In this document: in pieces, positions 1 to 6,842 of the stretch
Numbering within the stretch: the first letter of the stretch is position 1
How the letters are laid out: each line of letters begins with the position of its first letter
From: Bin5 sp965261695
Lineage (GTDB): Bacteria > Chloroflexota > Anaerolineae > Caldilineales > Caldilineaceae
Direction of reading: 5' to 3'
NCBI GenBank assembly: GCA_965261695.1
Contig: OZ253474.1
Span: forward strand, 1,116,001-1,180,000
Length of the DNA stretch: 64,000 nt
The notes under the pieces: model-generated
Database searches by the model: none
The model's input: only the letters and a program-made list of their open reading frames with translations
Told to the model about the DNA's origin: nothing
Program-made: the position numbers and the translations under genes

Positions 1-332
1 TCAACTGCCAGATGTGCGGCCAGTGCATTCTCCACAGCACCGGCATGACCTGCCCGATGAACTGTCCGAAGAACCTGCGCAACGGTCCCTGCGGCGGCGT
101 GCGCCAGAACGGTCACTGCGAGGTGATCCCGGACATGCCCTGCGTATGGGTGCAGGCGTGGCGGCGGGACGCGCAGATGGGCCGCTACGGCGGCGAGATC
201 CAGCTCTTGCAGCCGCCCGTTAACCGCTCCTTGCACAACAGCAGCGCCTGGCTGAACCTGCTGGATGGCGTCGACGCGCACCACCCATCCGGTTGGTCGA
301 CGATTGAATTGGAGGAGACCGACTCGGCATAA
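1..332 (+). CDS. MetV-like cysteine-rich MTHFR partner protein (5' truncated by window)
   Basis: The reading frame is open from the window edge (frame of position 3) and carries a dense Cys motif (NCQMCGQC, then CPMNCPK and RNGPCGG) followed by CVW. This matches the C-terminal domain found with ferredoxin-linked methylenetetrahydrofolate reductases (MetV type), which is thought to bind iron-sulfur clusters and pass electrons to MetF. The metF gene starts 50 bp downstream on the same strand, which supports the pairing. Only the last ~110 residues are visible, so upstream domains cannot be judged. Confidence 0.75.
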   Translation, partial: NCQMCGQCILHSTGMTCPMNCPKNLRNGPCGGVRQNGHCEVIPDMPCVWVQAWRRDAQMGRYGGEIQLLQPPVNRSLHNSSAWLNLLDGVDAHHPSGWSTIELEETDSA

Positions 333-382
333 GCCCGGTCTCTCCTCAGCCACAACGATTTCCCACCCCTTCCGCCCTGCTT

Positions 383-1354
383 ATGCAACGTCCAGACCAG
401 GTTCCGCCAGATAACGACCAGGAAACGCTTGAATCCGGCTCCCGTCTCGAGCAGGTGCTGCGCGCCGGCCATTTTGCCGTGACCGCCGAACTTAACGCGC
501 CGGACTCCGCCGACCCGAAGGATGTCTATGCAAACGTGCTGGCATTGGGGGATGTCTGCGACGGCATCAACGCCACCGACGGTTCCGGCGCCAACTGCCA
601 CATGAGCAGCGTCGCCTGTTGCGCGCTTATGGCGAAGGCGGGCTATGAGCCGATCCTGCAGGTGAGTTGCCGTGATCGCAACCGCATCGCCATTCAGGGC
701 GACCTGCTGGGCGCGCCCGCGCTCGGCGTCCATAATGTACTCTGCCTCACCGGCGACGATGTGAGCGCGGGCGACCAGCCGGAGGCCCGGCGAGTCTTTG
801 ACTTTGACGCGCTGCAACTGCTGCGCACCGCCCAGATTATGCGCGACCGCGGCGTGTTCCTCAGCGGGCGCAAGCTGACCACACCGCCCCGCTTCTTCCT
901 CGGCGCGGCCGCCAACCCCTTCGTGCCGCCGCAGGATCTGCGCCATCTACGCTTGGCGAAGAAGATTGAGGCCGGCGCCGAGTTCATTCAGACACAATAC
1001 TGTTACGACGTGCCGGTCTTTGAGGCGTTCATGCGCCGGGCGCGCGACATGGGCCTGCACGAGCGTGTCTACATACTGGTGGGCGTGGGGCCGCTGCGCT
1101 CCGAACGGGCCGCGCAGTTCATGCGCAGCCGCGTGCCCGGCGTGCATATCCCCGATGCGGTCGTGGAGAGGCTGGCGAAAACGCCGAGAAAGCAGAAACG
1201 TGAGGAGGGCATCCGCATCTGCGTGGAGATCATCGAACAGGTGCGGCAGATCGAGGGCGTGCGCGGCGTCCACATCATGGCCTACCGCCAGGAGGAGGCC
1301 GTCCCAGAGATTGTCGAGCGGGCCGGGATATCGAGGACGCGGCCACAAGAATAG
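383..1354 (+). CDS. metF: Methylenetetrahydrofolate reductase
   Basis: A 323-residue TIM-barrel protein of the MTHFR family that reduces 5,10-methylene-THF to 5-methyl-THF for methionine synthesis or C1 metabolism. Visible family features are the N-terminal strand with FAVTAELNAP, a TDGSGANCHMSS segment, LCLTGDD (flavin/folate region) and AEFIQTQYCYD near residue 200. The protein lacks the eukaryotic regulatory domain and sits directly after the MetV-like gene, so a ferredoxin- or iron-sulfur-dependent reaction is likely (inference). The ATG at 383 has no strong Shine-Dalgarno, so the start is slightly uncertain. Confidence 0.88.
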   Translation: MQRPDQVPPDNDQETLESGSRLEQVLRAGHFAVTAELNAPDSADPKDVYANVLALGDVCDGINATDGSGANCHMSSVACCALMAKAGYEPILQVSCRDRNRIAIQGDLLGAPALGVHNVLCLTGDDVSAGDQPEARRVFDFDALQLLRTAQIMRDRGVFLSGRKLTTPPRFFLGAAANPFVPPQDLRHLRLAKKIEAGAEFIQTQYCYDVPVFEAFMRRARDMGLHERVYILVGVGPLRSERAAQFMRSRVPGVHIPDAVVERLAKTPRKQKREEGIRICVEIIEQVRQIEGVRGVHIMAYRQEEAVPEIVERAGISRTRPQE

Positions 1355-1378
1355 CTATTTGAGCTTTAACAAATGCAA

Positions 1379-1402
1379 AGAGCTACCTCTGTCGGTAGCT
1401 CT
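1379..1402 (+). terminator. Hairpin after metF
   Basis: A perfect 9-bp stem (AGAGCTACC / GGTAGCTCT) with a 6-nt loop lies 25 bp after the metF stop. It is followed only by a weak T-run (CTTTT, about 10 nt later), so it is a probable but not textbook intrinsic terminator. Confidence 0.5.
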
Positions 1403-1447
1403 CGACTGATGCTTTTGAGCCTGAGGGTCCGGCGAATGATCCTGCCC

Positions 1448-1597
1448 CTACTCGGTTTGCAGTTGCTCCACAACCCACATCCGAGCTAGCGCGGTAGCCT
1501 CAACGCCCCTTTCTTCCGCCTGATGTCCGAGTTCCCCAAACATACTGGAACTCAGCCGAATCGTAAGAGATTTCAACAGATCTGGCGATTCCCTCAC
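1448..1597 (-). CDS. Short ribbon-helix-helix-like (CopG-type) protein, possibly 5'-truncated antitoxin
   Basis: A short minus-strand frame (49 residues from a GTG; open back to about 1657 where a TAG stands) contains KSLTIRLSSSMF, then AEERGVEATALARMWVVEQL and a stop. The TIRL strand plus a helix with an ARMW-type turn resembles RHH antitoxins, whose strand contacts DNA. No toxin gene is next to it and no ATG is available. It could be an intact mini-regulator starting at GTG or CTG, or the remnant of a longer antitoxin. Neither flanking gene overlaps it. Function is inferred from pattern only. Confidence 0.4.
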   Translation of the reverse strand: MRESPDLLKSLTIRLSSSMFGELGHQAEERGVEATALARMWVVEQLQTE

Positions 1598-1742
1598 CTT
1601 CTCTATCGGCGCTTCCCTGAACTCGTCGAGGTAGTCCAGAGAATCATGCAGATCGAACTAATTCGCTGTCGCCTTGCGATTCGCGAATTCTCTGTTCTTG
1701 CTCGTTGTCTGTCTATGGATTCACTTCGATATTTGCAACATC

Positions 1743-2996
1743 CTACTCGTTCGGCAGGACAAAGTAGAAACGCGCGCCCCTTTCGAAGCGGTTCTCGGCG
1801 CCAATGGCGCCGCCGTGCGCCTCGACAATGGCTTTGGCAATCGTCAGCCCAAGGCCGGAGCCGCCGCCATAGGCGCGGCTGCGGGACTGCTCGCCGCGAT
1901 AGAACTGCTCAAAAACCTTGGACAGGCTCTCTGCAGGAATGCCCGGCCCGGAGTCGTACACGTCCACGCGCACGCCGCCGATTACTCCCTGCGCGCTGAC
2001 CGAGACGGCGCCCCCCTTTAACGTGTGCCGCATCGCATTGCCGATCAAATTGGTCAGCACACGCCCGATCAGGCCGGCGTCAACCCAGACCGGGTCAACG
2101 CGCGGGTCGGCGCTGCCAGACAGAACGATTTCGTGTTCCTCGGCCTTCACGGCAAAACTCTCGAGCGTGTCTGAGATCAGATCGGAGAGGGAGATGGGCT
2201 GCCGGTCCAGTTGCAGGCTGCCCGCTTCGATCTGGGCCATTTCGAACAACTCATCGATCAGGGAGGAGAGCGAGGCTGCGTCGCGCTGCACCGTGCGCAG
2301 ATAGTGCTTCGCCTTGGCCGGTTCGGTTACGATGCCGTCGGCCAGCGCCTCCACCAACGCCTGGATCGAGGCCAGAGGCGTGCGCAGATCATGGCCGATC
2401 CAGGCCAGCAGGTTGCGGCGCAACTGCTCCGTCTCGCGCTGCTGCTGCTCCGCCTCCTCGAGTCGGGAAGCCATCTGATTGAAAGTTTGGCCCAACTGCG
2501 CCAGTTCATCCCTGCCAACAACCTCCACGCGCACGTCCCGCCTGCCTTCGGCAATCGCCGCGGCGGCCCGGCCCACCCACTGAATCTTCTCCGACAACGC
2601 TGTCGACAGGAAATACCCAAGCGCAGTGGCGATGCCGCCGGCAAAGATGAGCAGAACCGCGGCCAGACGCAGGTCGTGATCGCTGGCGAACATCAACCGG
2701 GCAGTCACGAACACGTTTACAAAGGTCAGCAGGCTGGCGAAGCCGTATCCCCCGAGCAGCGTCCAACTGACGCGGGGGGAGTGGTGCAACCAGCCCAGAC
2801 GATAAACCAGGTAGACGGCAACCACCGACAAGAGCGCGGTCGCGGTCAGAAACAACGCCATCGCCCAAAATTCGTCCAGCGGCGGATTGAGAACGGCCAG
2901 AAATAACAGTAGCCCGCCAACGACGGCGATGACGACGCCGAGAAGAAAGCGAATAGACAGCGAAACCGGTGACAGCAAAGACGTTGTCGTATTCAT
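1743..2996 (-). CDS. Sensor histidine kinase (HAMP, HisKA, HATPase)
   Basis: A membrane histidine kinase of 417 residues. Four hydrophobic segments occupy roughly residues 13-125, followed by a HAMP linker (GRDELAQLGQTFNQMASRLEEAE), the phospho-acceptor H in WIGHDLRTPLASIQ, and an HATPase domain with a DSGPGIP box and GSGLGLTIAKAIVEAHGG. There is almost no extracytoplasmic loop, so it may sense a membrane or intracellular signal. The ATG at 2996 follows a GGGAGCAGGA ribosome site; an upstream GTG at 3041 is possible but less convincing. It lies 49 bp after its response regulator and is almost certainly co-transcribed. Confidence 0.9.
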   Translation of the reverse strand: MNTTTSLLSPVSLSIRFLLGVVIAVVGGLLLFLAVLNPPLDEFWAMALFLTATALLSVVAVYLVYRLGWLHHSPRVSWTLLGGYGFASLLTFVNVFVTARLMFASDHDLRLAAVLLIFAGGIATALGYFLSTALSEKIQWVGRAAAAIAEGRRDVRVEVVGRDELAQLGQTFNQMASRLEEAEQQQRETEQLRRNLLAWIGHDLRTPLASIQALVEALADGIVTEPAKAKHYLRTVQRDAASLSSLIDELFEMAQIEAGSLQLDRQPISLSDLISDTLESFAVKAEEHEIVLSGSADPRVDPVWVDAGLIGRVLTNLIGNAMRHTLKGGAVSVSAQGVIGGVRVDVYDSGPGIPAESLSKVFEQFYRGEQSRSRAYGGGSGLGLTIAKAIVEAHGGAIGAENRFERGARFYFVLPNE

Positions 2997-3044
2997 GGAT
3001 CCTGCTCCCGATGGATGGTTAGCCTCGCCCGTTGCCCGCACCGC

Positions 3045-3746
3045 CTATTGCTCGCCCGGTTCGAAGCGATATCCTACACCCCATACTGTGATAATATGCT
3101 GCGGATTCGAAGGGTCCCGCTCGATTTTCTCGCGCAGACGCCGCACGTGGACCGTAACTGTGCTTGCGTCGATGTACACGGCCACGCCCCAGACCCGATC
3201 AAGCAGTTGATCACGGTTGAATACCTGTTGAGGATTGTTGACAAACATCCACAGCAGGTCAAACTCTTTGACGGTAAGTGCGATCTCTTCGCCTTCGACG
3301 GTCACCCGGCGCGTACGCGGGTCGATGCGCATCGAACCGACAGAGATTGGGTTATCGTTGCTAGGGGACGCGGCGGCCTGCTGCGTACGTCGCAGCACCG
3401 CCTTGACGCGGCTGACCAGCTCACGCGGGCTGAAGGGCTTGACAACATAATCATCGGCGCCCATTTCCAGGCCGAGGATGCGATCGATCTCATCCGCGCG
3501 CGCTGTCAGCAAAATAATCGGAATCGCGCTGTTGGCCCGCACCTGGCGCGTGATTTCGTATCCGTCAACCCCTGGAAGCATCACGTCCAGAATCAGCAGG
3601 TCTGGCGGGTCCGTTCGTATCAACTCCAGCGCGGCATGCCCGTCCCCGACGACAGTTGGGTCGAATCCCATCTCCTCCAGGTATAGGCTCACCACTTCAC
3701 GAATGCTGGGTTCATCGTCTACGACGAGAATCTTGACGCCGGTCAT
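3045..3746 (-). CDS. OmpR/PhoB-family response regulator
   Basis: A 233-residue two-domain regulator. The receiver domain has the acidic pair DD near the N-terminus (ILVVDDEPS), the phospho-acceptor D in LLILDVMLPGVDG, the conserved T in LLTARAD and the K in VVKPFSPRELVSRV. The C-terminal winged-helix domain (residues ~135-230) has the typical LTVKEFDLLW and VHVRRLREKIE ... ITVWGVGYRFE elements. It heads the operon with the histidine kinase and runs divergently from the LysM-protein gene; regulation of that gene is plausible but not shown. Confidence 0.93.
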   Translation of the reverse strand: MTGVKILVVDDEPSIREVVSLYLEEMGFDPTVVGDGHAALELIRTDPPDLLILDVMLPGVDGYEITRQVRANSAIPIILLTARADEIDRILGLEMGADDYVVKPFSPRELVSRVKAVLRRTQQAAASPSNDNPISVGSMRIDPRTRRVTVEGEEIALTVKEFDLLWMFVNNPQQVFNRDQLLDRVWGVAVYIDASTVTVHVRRLREKIERDPSNPQHIITVWGVGYRFEPGEQ

Positions 3747-3826
3747 ACCGCGTGGATCTCCTCGCTCGAATGCCGCGACGACGGTTACGAGCGACTGATG
3801 GGTAAGAGTTTATTAATTCTTATTAC

Positions 3827-3855
3827 CTGACACAATTCTAAATTTGTGGTACAAT
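3827..3855 (+). promoter_or_regulatory. Sigma-70-type promoter of the LysM-protein gene
   Basis: CTGACA at 3827-3832 and TACAAT at 3850-3855 are separated by exactly 17 nt, in an A+T-rich stretch of an otherwise G+C-rich window. The LysM gene begins 77 bp downstream with GGGAGGAA as ribosome site. Confidence 0.65.
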
Positions 3856-3932
3856 AGAGGCAGTAGGCCTCAATTCGATCATATTGTTGCATATCATTTG
3901 CATAAAACCAACCTGAAGGGAGGAATTGCCCC

Positions 3933-5756
3933 ATGCAACGACGCAAACAGCTTTCTTTACTCCTCATCGTTATGTTGATGCTTTTTCCAACAATTGTGCT
4001 GCTTCCCGCGGACAGCGCCATGGCGGGGAACGGGCCAATATTGGAATCGAGCCATGGCGGAGATGACGAAAAAATGATGGAGGGTGCGGTTACCTTCCTG
4101 GTGCGCATCGAAAACATCTCCGGCGGCGCCGACCTGTCCACACCCTTTGCTCCGGGCGTCTGGGTGCTGCATAGTGAAGCCGGTCCCCTCTTTACAACCG
4201 GCGAAGCAGATCGCGGCTACGGGTTGGAGGCCCTGGCCGAAGACGGCAACCCGTCCCTGTTGTTGGAGGCCCTGACCAACATGGAGTTGCATGCGGGTGC
4301 CTTCAATACCCCGGTCGGCGCCGATGGCCCTGGACCGTTGCTGCCGGGCGGCGCCTACGAGTTTGAGGTTAAGGCCACTCCCGATACCCCCTATCTTTCA
4401 TTTGCCACCATGTTCGTGCAGTCCAACGATCTTTTCATTGCTCCGGACGAAATGGGCATCGCCCTCTTCGATATGGACGGTATGGCGATGGAAATGATGA
4501 TGCACGACGTGACCGCGGAACTGTTGCTGTGGGACGCGGGCACGGAGGCCAATGAGGAGCCGGGCGCAGGCCCCAATCAACCGCCACGCCAGTCCGCCGC
4601 CAACACCGGTCCCGCCGATGGGATGGCCACTGTTCACGTCGTGGATGACGACTTCACCTATCCTGATGTCACCGCCCTCGTCAAGGTCACCATCGAGCCT
4701 GTTATGATGGCCGGCGATGACGAAATGATGGACGAAAAGGACGAGATGGAGTCCGACAAAGACGACATGATGGCCGGTGACGCCATGATGGAAGCAATCA
4801 CGCTGATGGAGGACGGCCCCACTCCCTACACCGTCGCCGCCGGGGACACCTTGGGCTCCATCGCCAGGCGCGCCTACGGCGGCGCCAAGTACTGGTCCAC
4901 CATCTGCAGCGCCAACTCGCTCGAAGACTGTAACCTCATCCAAGTCGGCGATGAGCTGATGCTCCCCACCCATGCCGAAGCCATGTCCATGATGGAAGAG
5001 AAGATGATGATGGACAAGGAAGATGGCATGATGAGTGAGAAAGACGAGATGATGGCCGACAAGGACGACATGGAGTCCGACAAAGACGAGATGATGGCCG
5101 ACAAGGACGACATGATGGCCGGTGACGCCATGATGGAAGCAATCACGCTGATGGAGGATGGCCCCACTCCCTACACCGTCGCCGCCGGGGACACCTTGGG
5201 CTCCATCGCCAGGCGCGCCTACGGCGGCGCCAAGTACTGGTCCACCATCTGCAGCGCCAACTCGCTCGAAGACTGTAACCTCATCCAAGTCGGCGATGAG
5301 CTGATGCTCCCCACCCATGCCGAAGCCATGTCCATGATGGAAGAGAAGATGATGATGGACAAGGACGACATGATGGGTGAGAAGGACGACATGGAGGCCG
5401 ACAAGGACGACATGGAGTCCGGCAAAGACGAGATGATGGCCGACAAGGACGACATGATGACCGACGACGCCATGATGATGGAAAAAATCGAGTTGATGGA
5501 GGAAGGGTTAACACCTTACACGGTGGTGGCCGGGGACACCTTAGGCTCCATCGCATTGCGCGCCTACGGCGAAAGCAGGTACTGGGCCGCTATCTGCGTC
5601 AACAATTCTGAGGTGACGGAGGACTGTAATCGCATTCAAATCGGCGATGAATTGATGTTGCCGAGCCAAACCGATGCCGATCTTTTCTTCGACGAAGTGG
5701 ACGCCATGGGACCTGATATGGACTCGGACGAAATGGAGAAGAAGTCGGACGAGTAA
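3933..5756 (+). CDS. Secreted spondin-type/triple LysM protein with Met-Asp-Lys-rich linkers
   Basis: 607 residues. An N-terminal signal peptide (RRKQ followed by a hydrophobic LLLIVMLMLFPTIVLL) leads into a domain of ~200 residues resembling spondin N-terminal domains (VTFLVRIENIS, then VWVLHSEAGPLFTTGE and FATMFVQSNDLFIAP). Three LysM modules follow at about residues 290-345, 405-460 and 525-575 (PYTVAAGDTLGSIA...). They are separated by highly charged linkers built from Met-Met-x-x-Asp-Lys units. LysM binds peptidoglycan or other GlcNAc polymers, so a cell-surface role is likely. LysM modules 1 and 2 are almost identical at the DNA level, showing a recent duplication. The linker function is unknown. 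Confidence 0.8.
   Translation: MQRRKQLSLLLIVMLMLFPTIVLLPADSAMAGNGPILESSHGGDDEKMMEGAVTFLVRIENISGGADLSTPFAPGVWVLHSEAGPLFTTGEADRGYGLEALAEDGNPSLLLEALTNMELHAGAFNTPVGADGPGPLLPGGAYEFEVKATPDTPYLSFATMFVQSNDLFIAPDEMGIALFDMDGMAMEMMMHDVTAELLLWDAGTEANEEPGAGPNQPPRQSAANTGPADGMATVHVVDDDFTYPDVTALVKVTIEPVMMAGDDEMMDEKDEMESDKDDMMAGDAMMEAITLMEDGPTPYTVAAGDTLGSIARRAYGGAKYWSTICSANSLEDCNLIQVGDELMLPTHAEAMSMMEEKMMMDKEDGMMSEKDEMMADKDDMESDKDEMMADKDDMMAGDAMMEAITLMEDGPTPYTVAAGDTLGSIARRAYGGAKYWSTICSANSLEDCNLIQVGDELMLPTHAEAMSMMEEKMMMDKDDMMGEKDDMEADKDDMESGKDEMMADKDDMMTDDAMMMEKIELMEEGLTPYTVVAGDTLGSIALRAYGESRYWAAICVNNSEVTEDCNRIQIGDELMLPSQTDADLFFDEVDAMGPDMDSDEMEKKSDE
4761..5365 (+). repeat. Direct duplication (345-bp period) inside the LysM gene
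   Basis: The segment 4761-5020 recurs at 5106-5365 with almost no differences (for example GAGGACGGCC versus GAGGATGGCC). It covers one LysM module and its flanks. The 345-bp offset is 115 codons, so the frame is kept. Confidence 0.9.
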
Positions 5757-5779
5757 TTGTCAATAGAACAGTGAAGATT

Positions 5780-5802
5780 GGAGGCGCGCGCTGCGCGCCT
5801 CC
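5780..5802 (+). terminator. Terminator hairpin after the LysM gene
   Basis: A perfect 10-bp G+C stem (GGAGGCGCGC / GCGCGCCTCC) with a 3-nt loop 23 bp after the stop, followed by CTTTG. The T-run is short, but stem strength and position support termination. Confidence 0.6.
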
Positions 5803-5829
5803 CTTTGCACCCATCAGAGTCAATGAATC

Positions 5830-6684
5830 GTGAAAACTCGAACGAAGGGATTGACCGGCAACACAGTCGGACGGCACAACCTCCCAGGCTTCGGGCATGC
5901 GTTCGCCTTTCGATTGTGCGAAGCGCAACACCAGAGCCTGCGGCGCTACAGAAACGTACTGCTGGCTTTCGTCTGTGGACTGGTTCTTGCTGGTTGCGCA
6001 ATGCCGGAATCGACGACACAGCCCCAAGACGATCAGAACGCAAAGGTTGAAGCGATCCAGACCCGTGTCGCGGAAACACGTGCAGAGAAGGCTGCCGCCA
6101 AGGAAGAAGCAATGGCCGCCGAAACGGACGCGAGCGACGGGACGGATGAGCAGACAACGGCCGCGGACGATTCGGATTCCGCATTGGTCGTTGGCCCGAC
6201 CGCGCAGCAACTGGAAATTTTGGCCAAGTTGCGTCCCCAGGGAGAAGCACCCGAACTGTTCAACGAAGTCTGGCTAAACGCCGAGCCGATGAAGTTGGCC
6301 GACCTGCGCGGCAAAGTCGTGCTTGTCGAGTTCTGGACCTACGGGTGATACAACTGCGTCAATGTAATTCCCTCGTTGAGGGAATGGCACCAGAAGTACG
6401 CGGACGACGGTTTTGTCATCATCGGGGTTCATACGCCGGAGTTCAAACACGAACGCGATGTGGAAAACGTCGAGAAATCTCTGCAGCGGCTGAAGATCCC
6501 GTTCGCCGTCGCCATCGACAACGAGTGGGAGACATGGCGCTCCTACCACAACCGCTATTGGCCGGCAATGTACTTTATCGATAAAGCCGGACAGATCCGT
6601 TATCTGAAGATCGGCGAAGGCCAGTATGACTATTCCGAGGCGGTGATCCAAGCGCTCCTCGCCGAACTGTATACCGCCAATTGA
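5830..6684 (+). CDS. Lipoprotein thioredoxin-like protein with predicted selenocysteine (UxxC)
   Basis: One frame of 284 residues runs from a GTG at 5830 to TGA at 6682-6684 and is broken only by an in-frame TGA at 6346-6348 (residue 173). The surrounding motif reads FWTYG-TGA-YNC, exactly where TlpA/DipZ-type thioredoxin domains have WTYxCxNC, so TGA replaces the first redox Cys. Downstream the family continues without decay (IIGVHTPEF, WPAMYFIDKAGQIRYLKIGEG). A lipobox LAGC (Cys 56) after a hydrophobic stretch suggests membrane anchoring outside the cytoplasm, followed by an Ala/Glu/Asp-rich linker. A hairpin fitting a bacterial SECIS follows the TGA. The N-terminus is uncertain: TTG at 5851 or 5914 could also start it. 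If TGA is not recoded this would be a broken gene. Confidence 0.82.
6363..6389 (+). promoter_or_regulatory. Putative bacterial SECIS hairpin for the TGA at 6346
   Basis: ATTCCCTC (6367-6374) pairs perfectly with GAGGGAAT (6378-6385) around a GTT loop that begins with G, and TGT/GCA bases extend the stem below one mismatch. The loop starts 26 nt after the TGA, inside the 16-37 nt window described for bacterial SECIS elements, and a G in the first loop positions is the other known requirement. Confidence 0.72.
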
Positions 6685-6790
6685 CGGCCGGCCGGAGTTC
6701 TTGCGCGCAGGGGTACTCCGTGCCCCAACGTATCCGCTTCTTCATCTCCGCCATTGAGCATGTCGCGCCCTTTACTCAACGATAGCACGC

Positions 6791-6813
6791 GCCCCACCTC
6801 AGGGGCCTTTTTT
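6791..6813 (+). terminator. Intrinsic terminator after the selenoprotein gene
   Basis: GCCCC/GGGGC stem with a 6-nt loop directly followed by CTTTTTT, about 105 bp after the stop codon. Confidence 0.65.
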
Positions 6814-6842
6814 GAATTCTTCGCCCGATAGAAGCATCAAAA

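Noticed and set aside
1523..2021. Two overlapping plus-strand frames before the histidine kinase end
   Set aside because: Composition is that of antisense kinase sequence; the minus-strand RHH-like frame explains the remainder better.
4398..5318. 306-codon minus-strand frame rich in His/Gly/Val, opposite the LysM gene
   Set aside because: Its repeats merely mirror the Met/Asp codon repeats of the LysM gene on the other strand.
6346..6348. Reading the TGA as a nonsense mutation or as Trp
   Set aside because: TGA ends many intact genes here, so it is not a Trp codon. The frame after it is undecayed and a hairpin follows, making selenocysteine more likely than a pseudogene.
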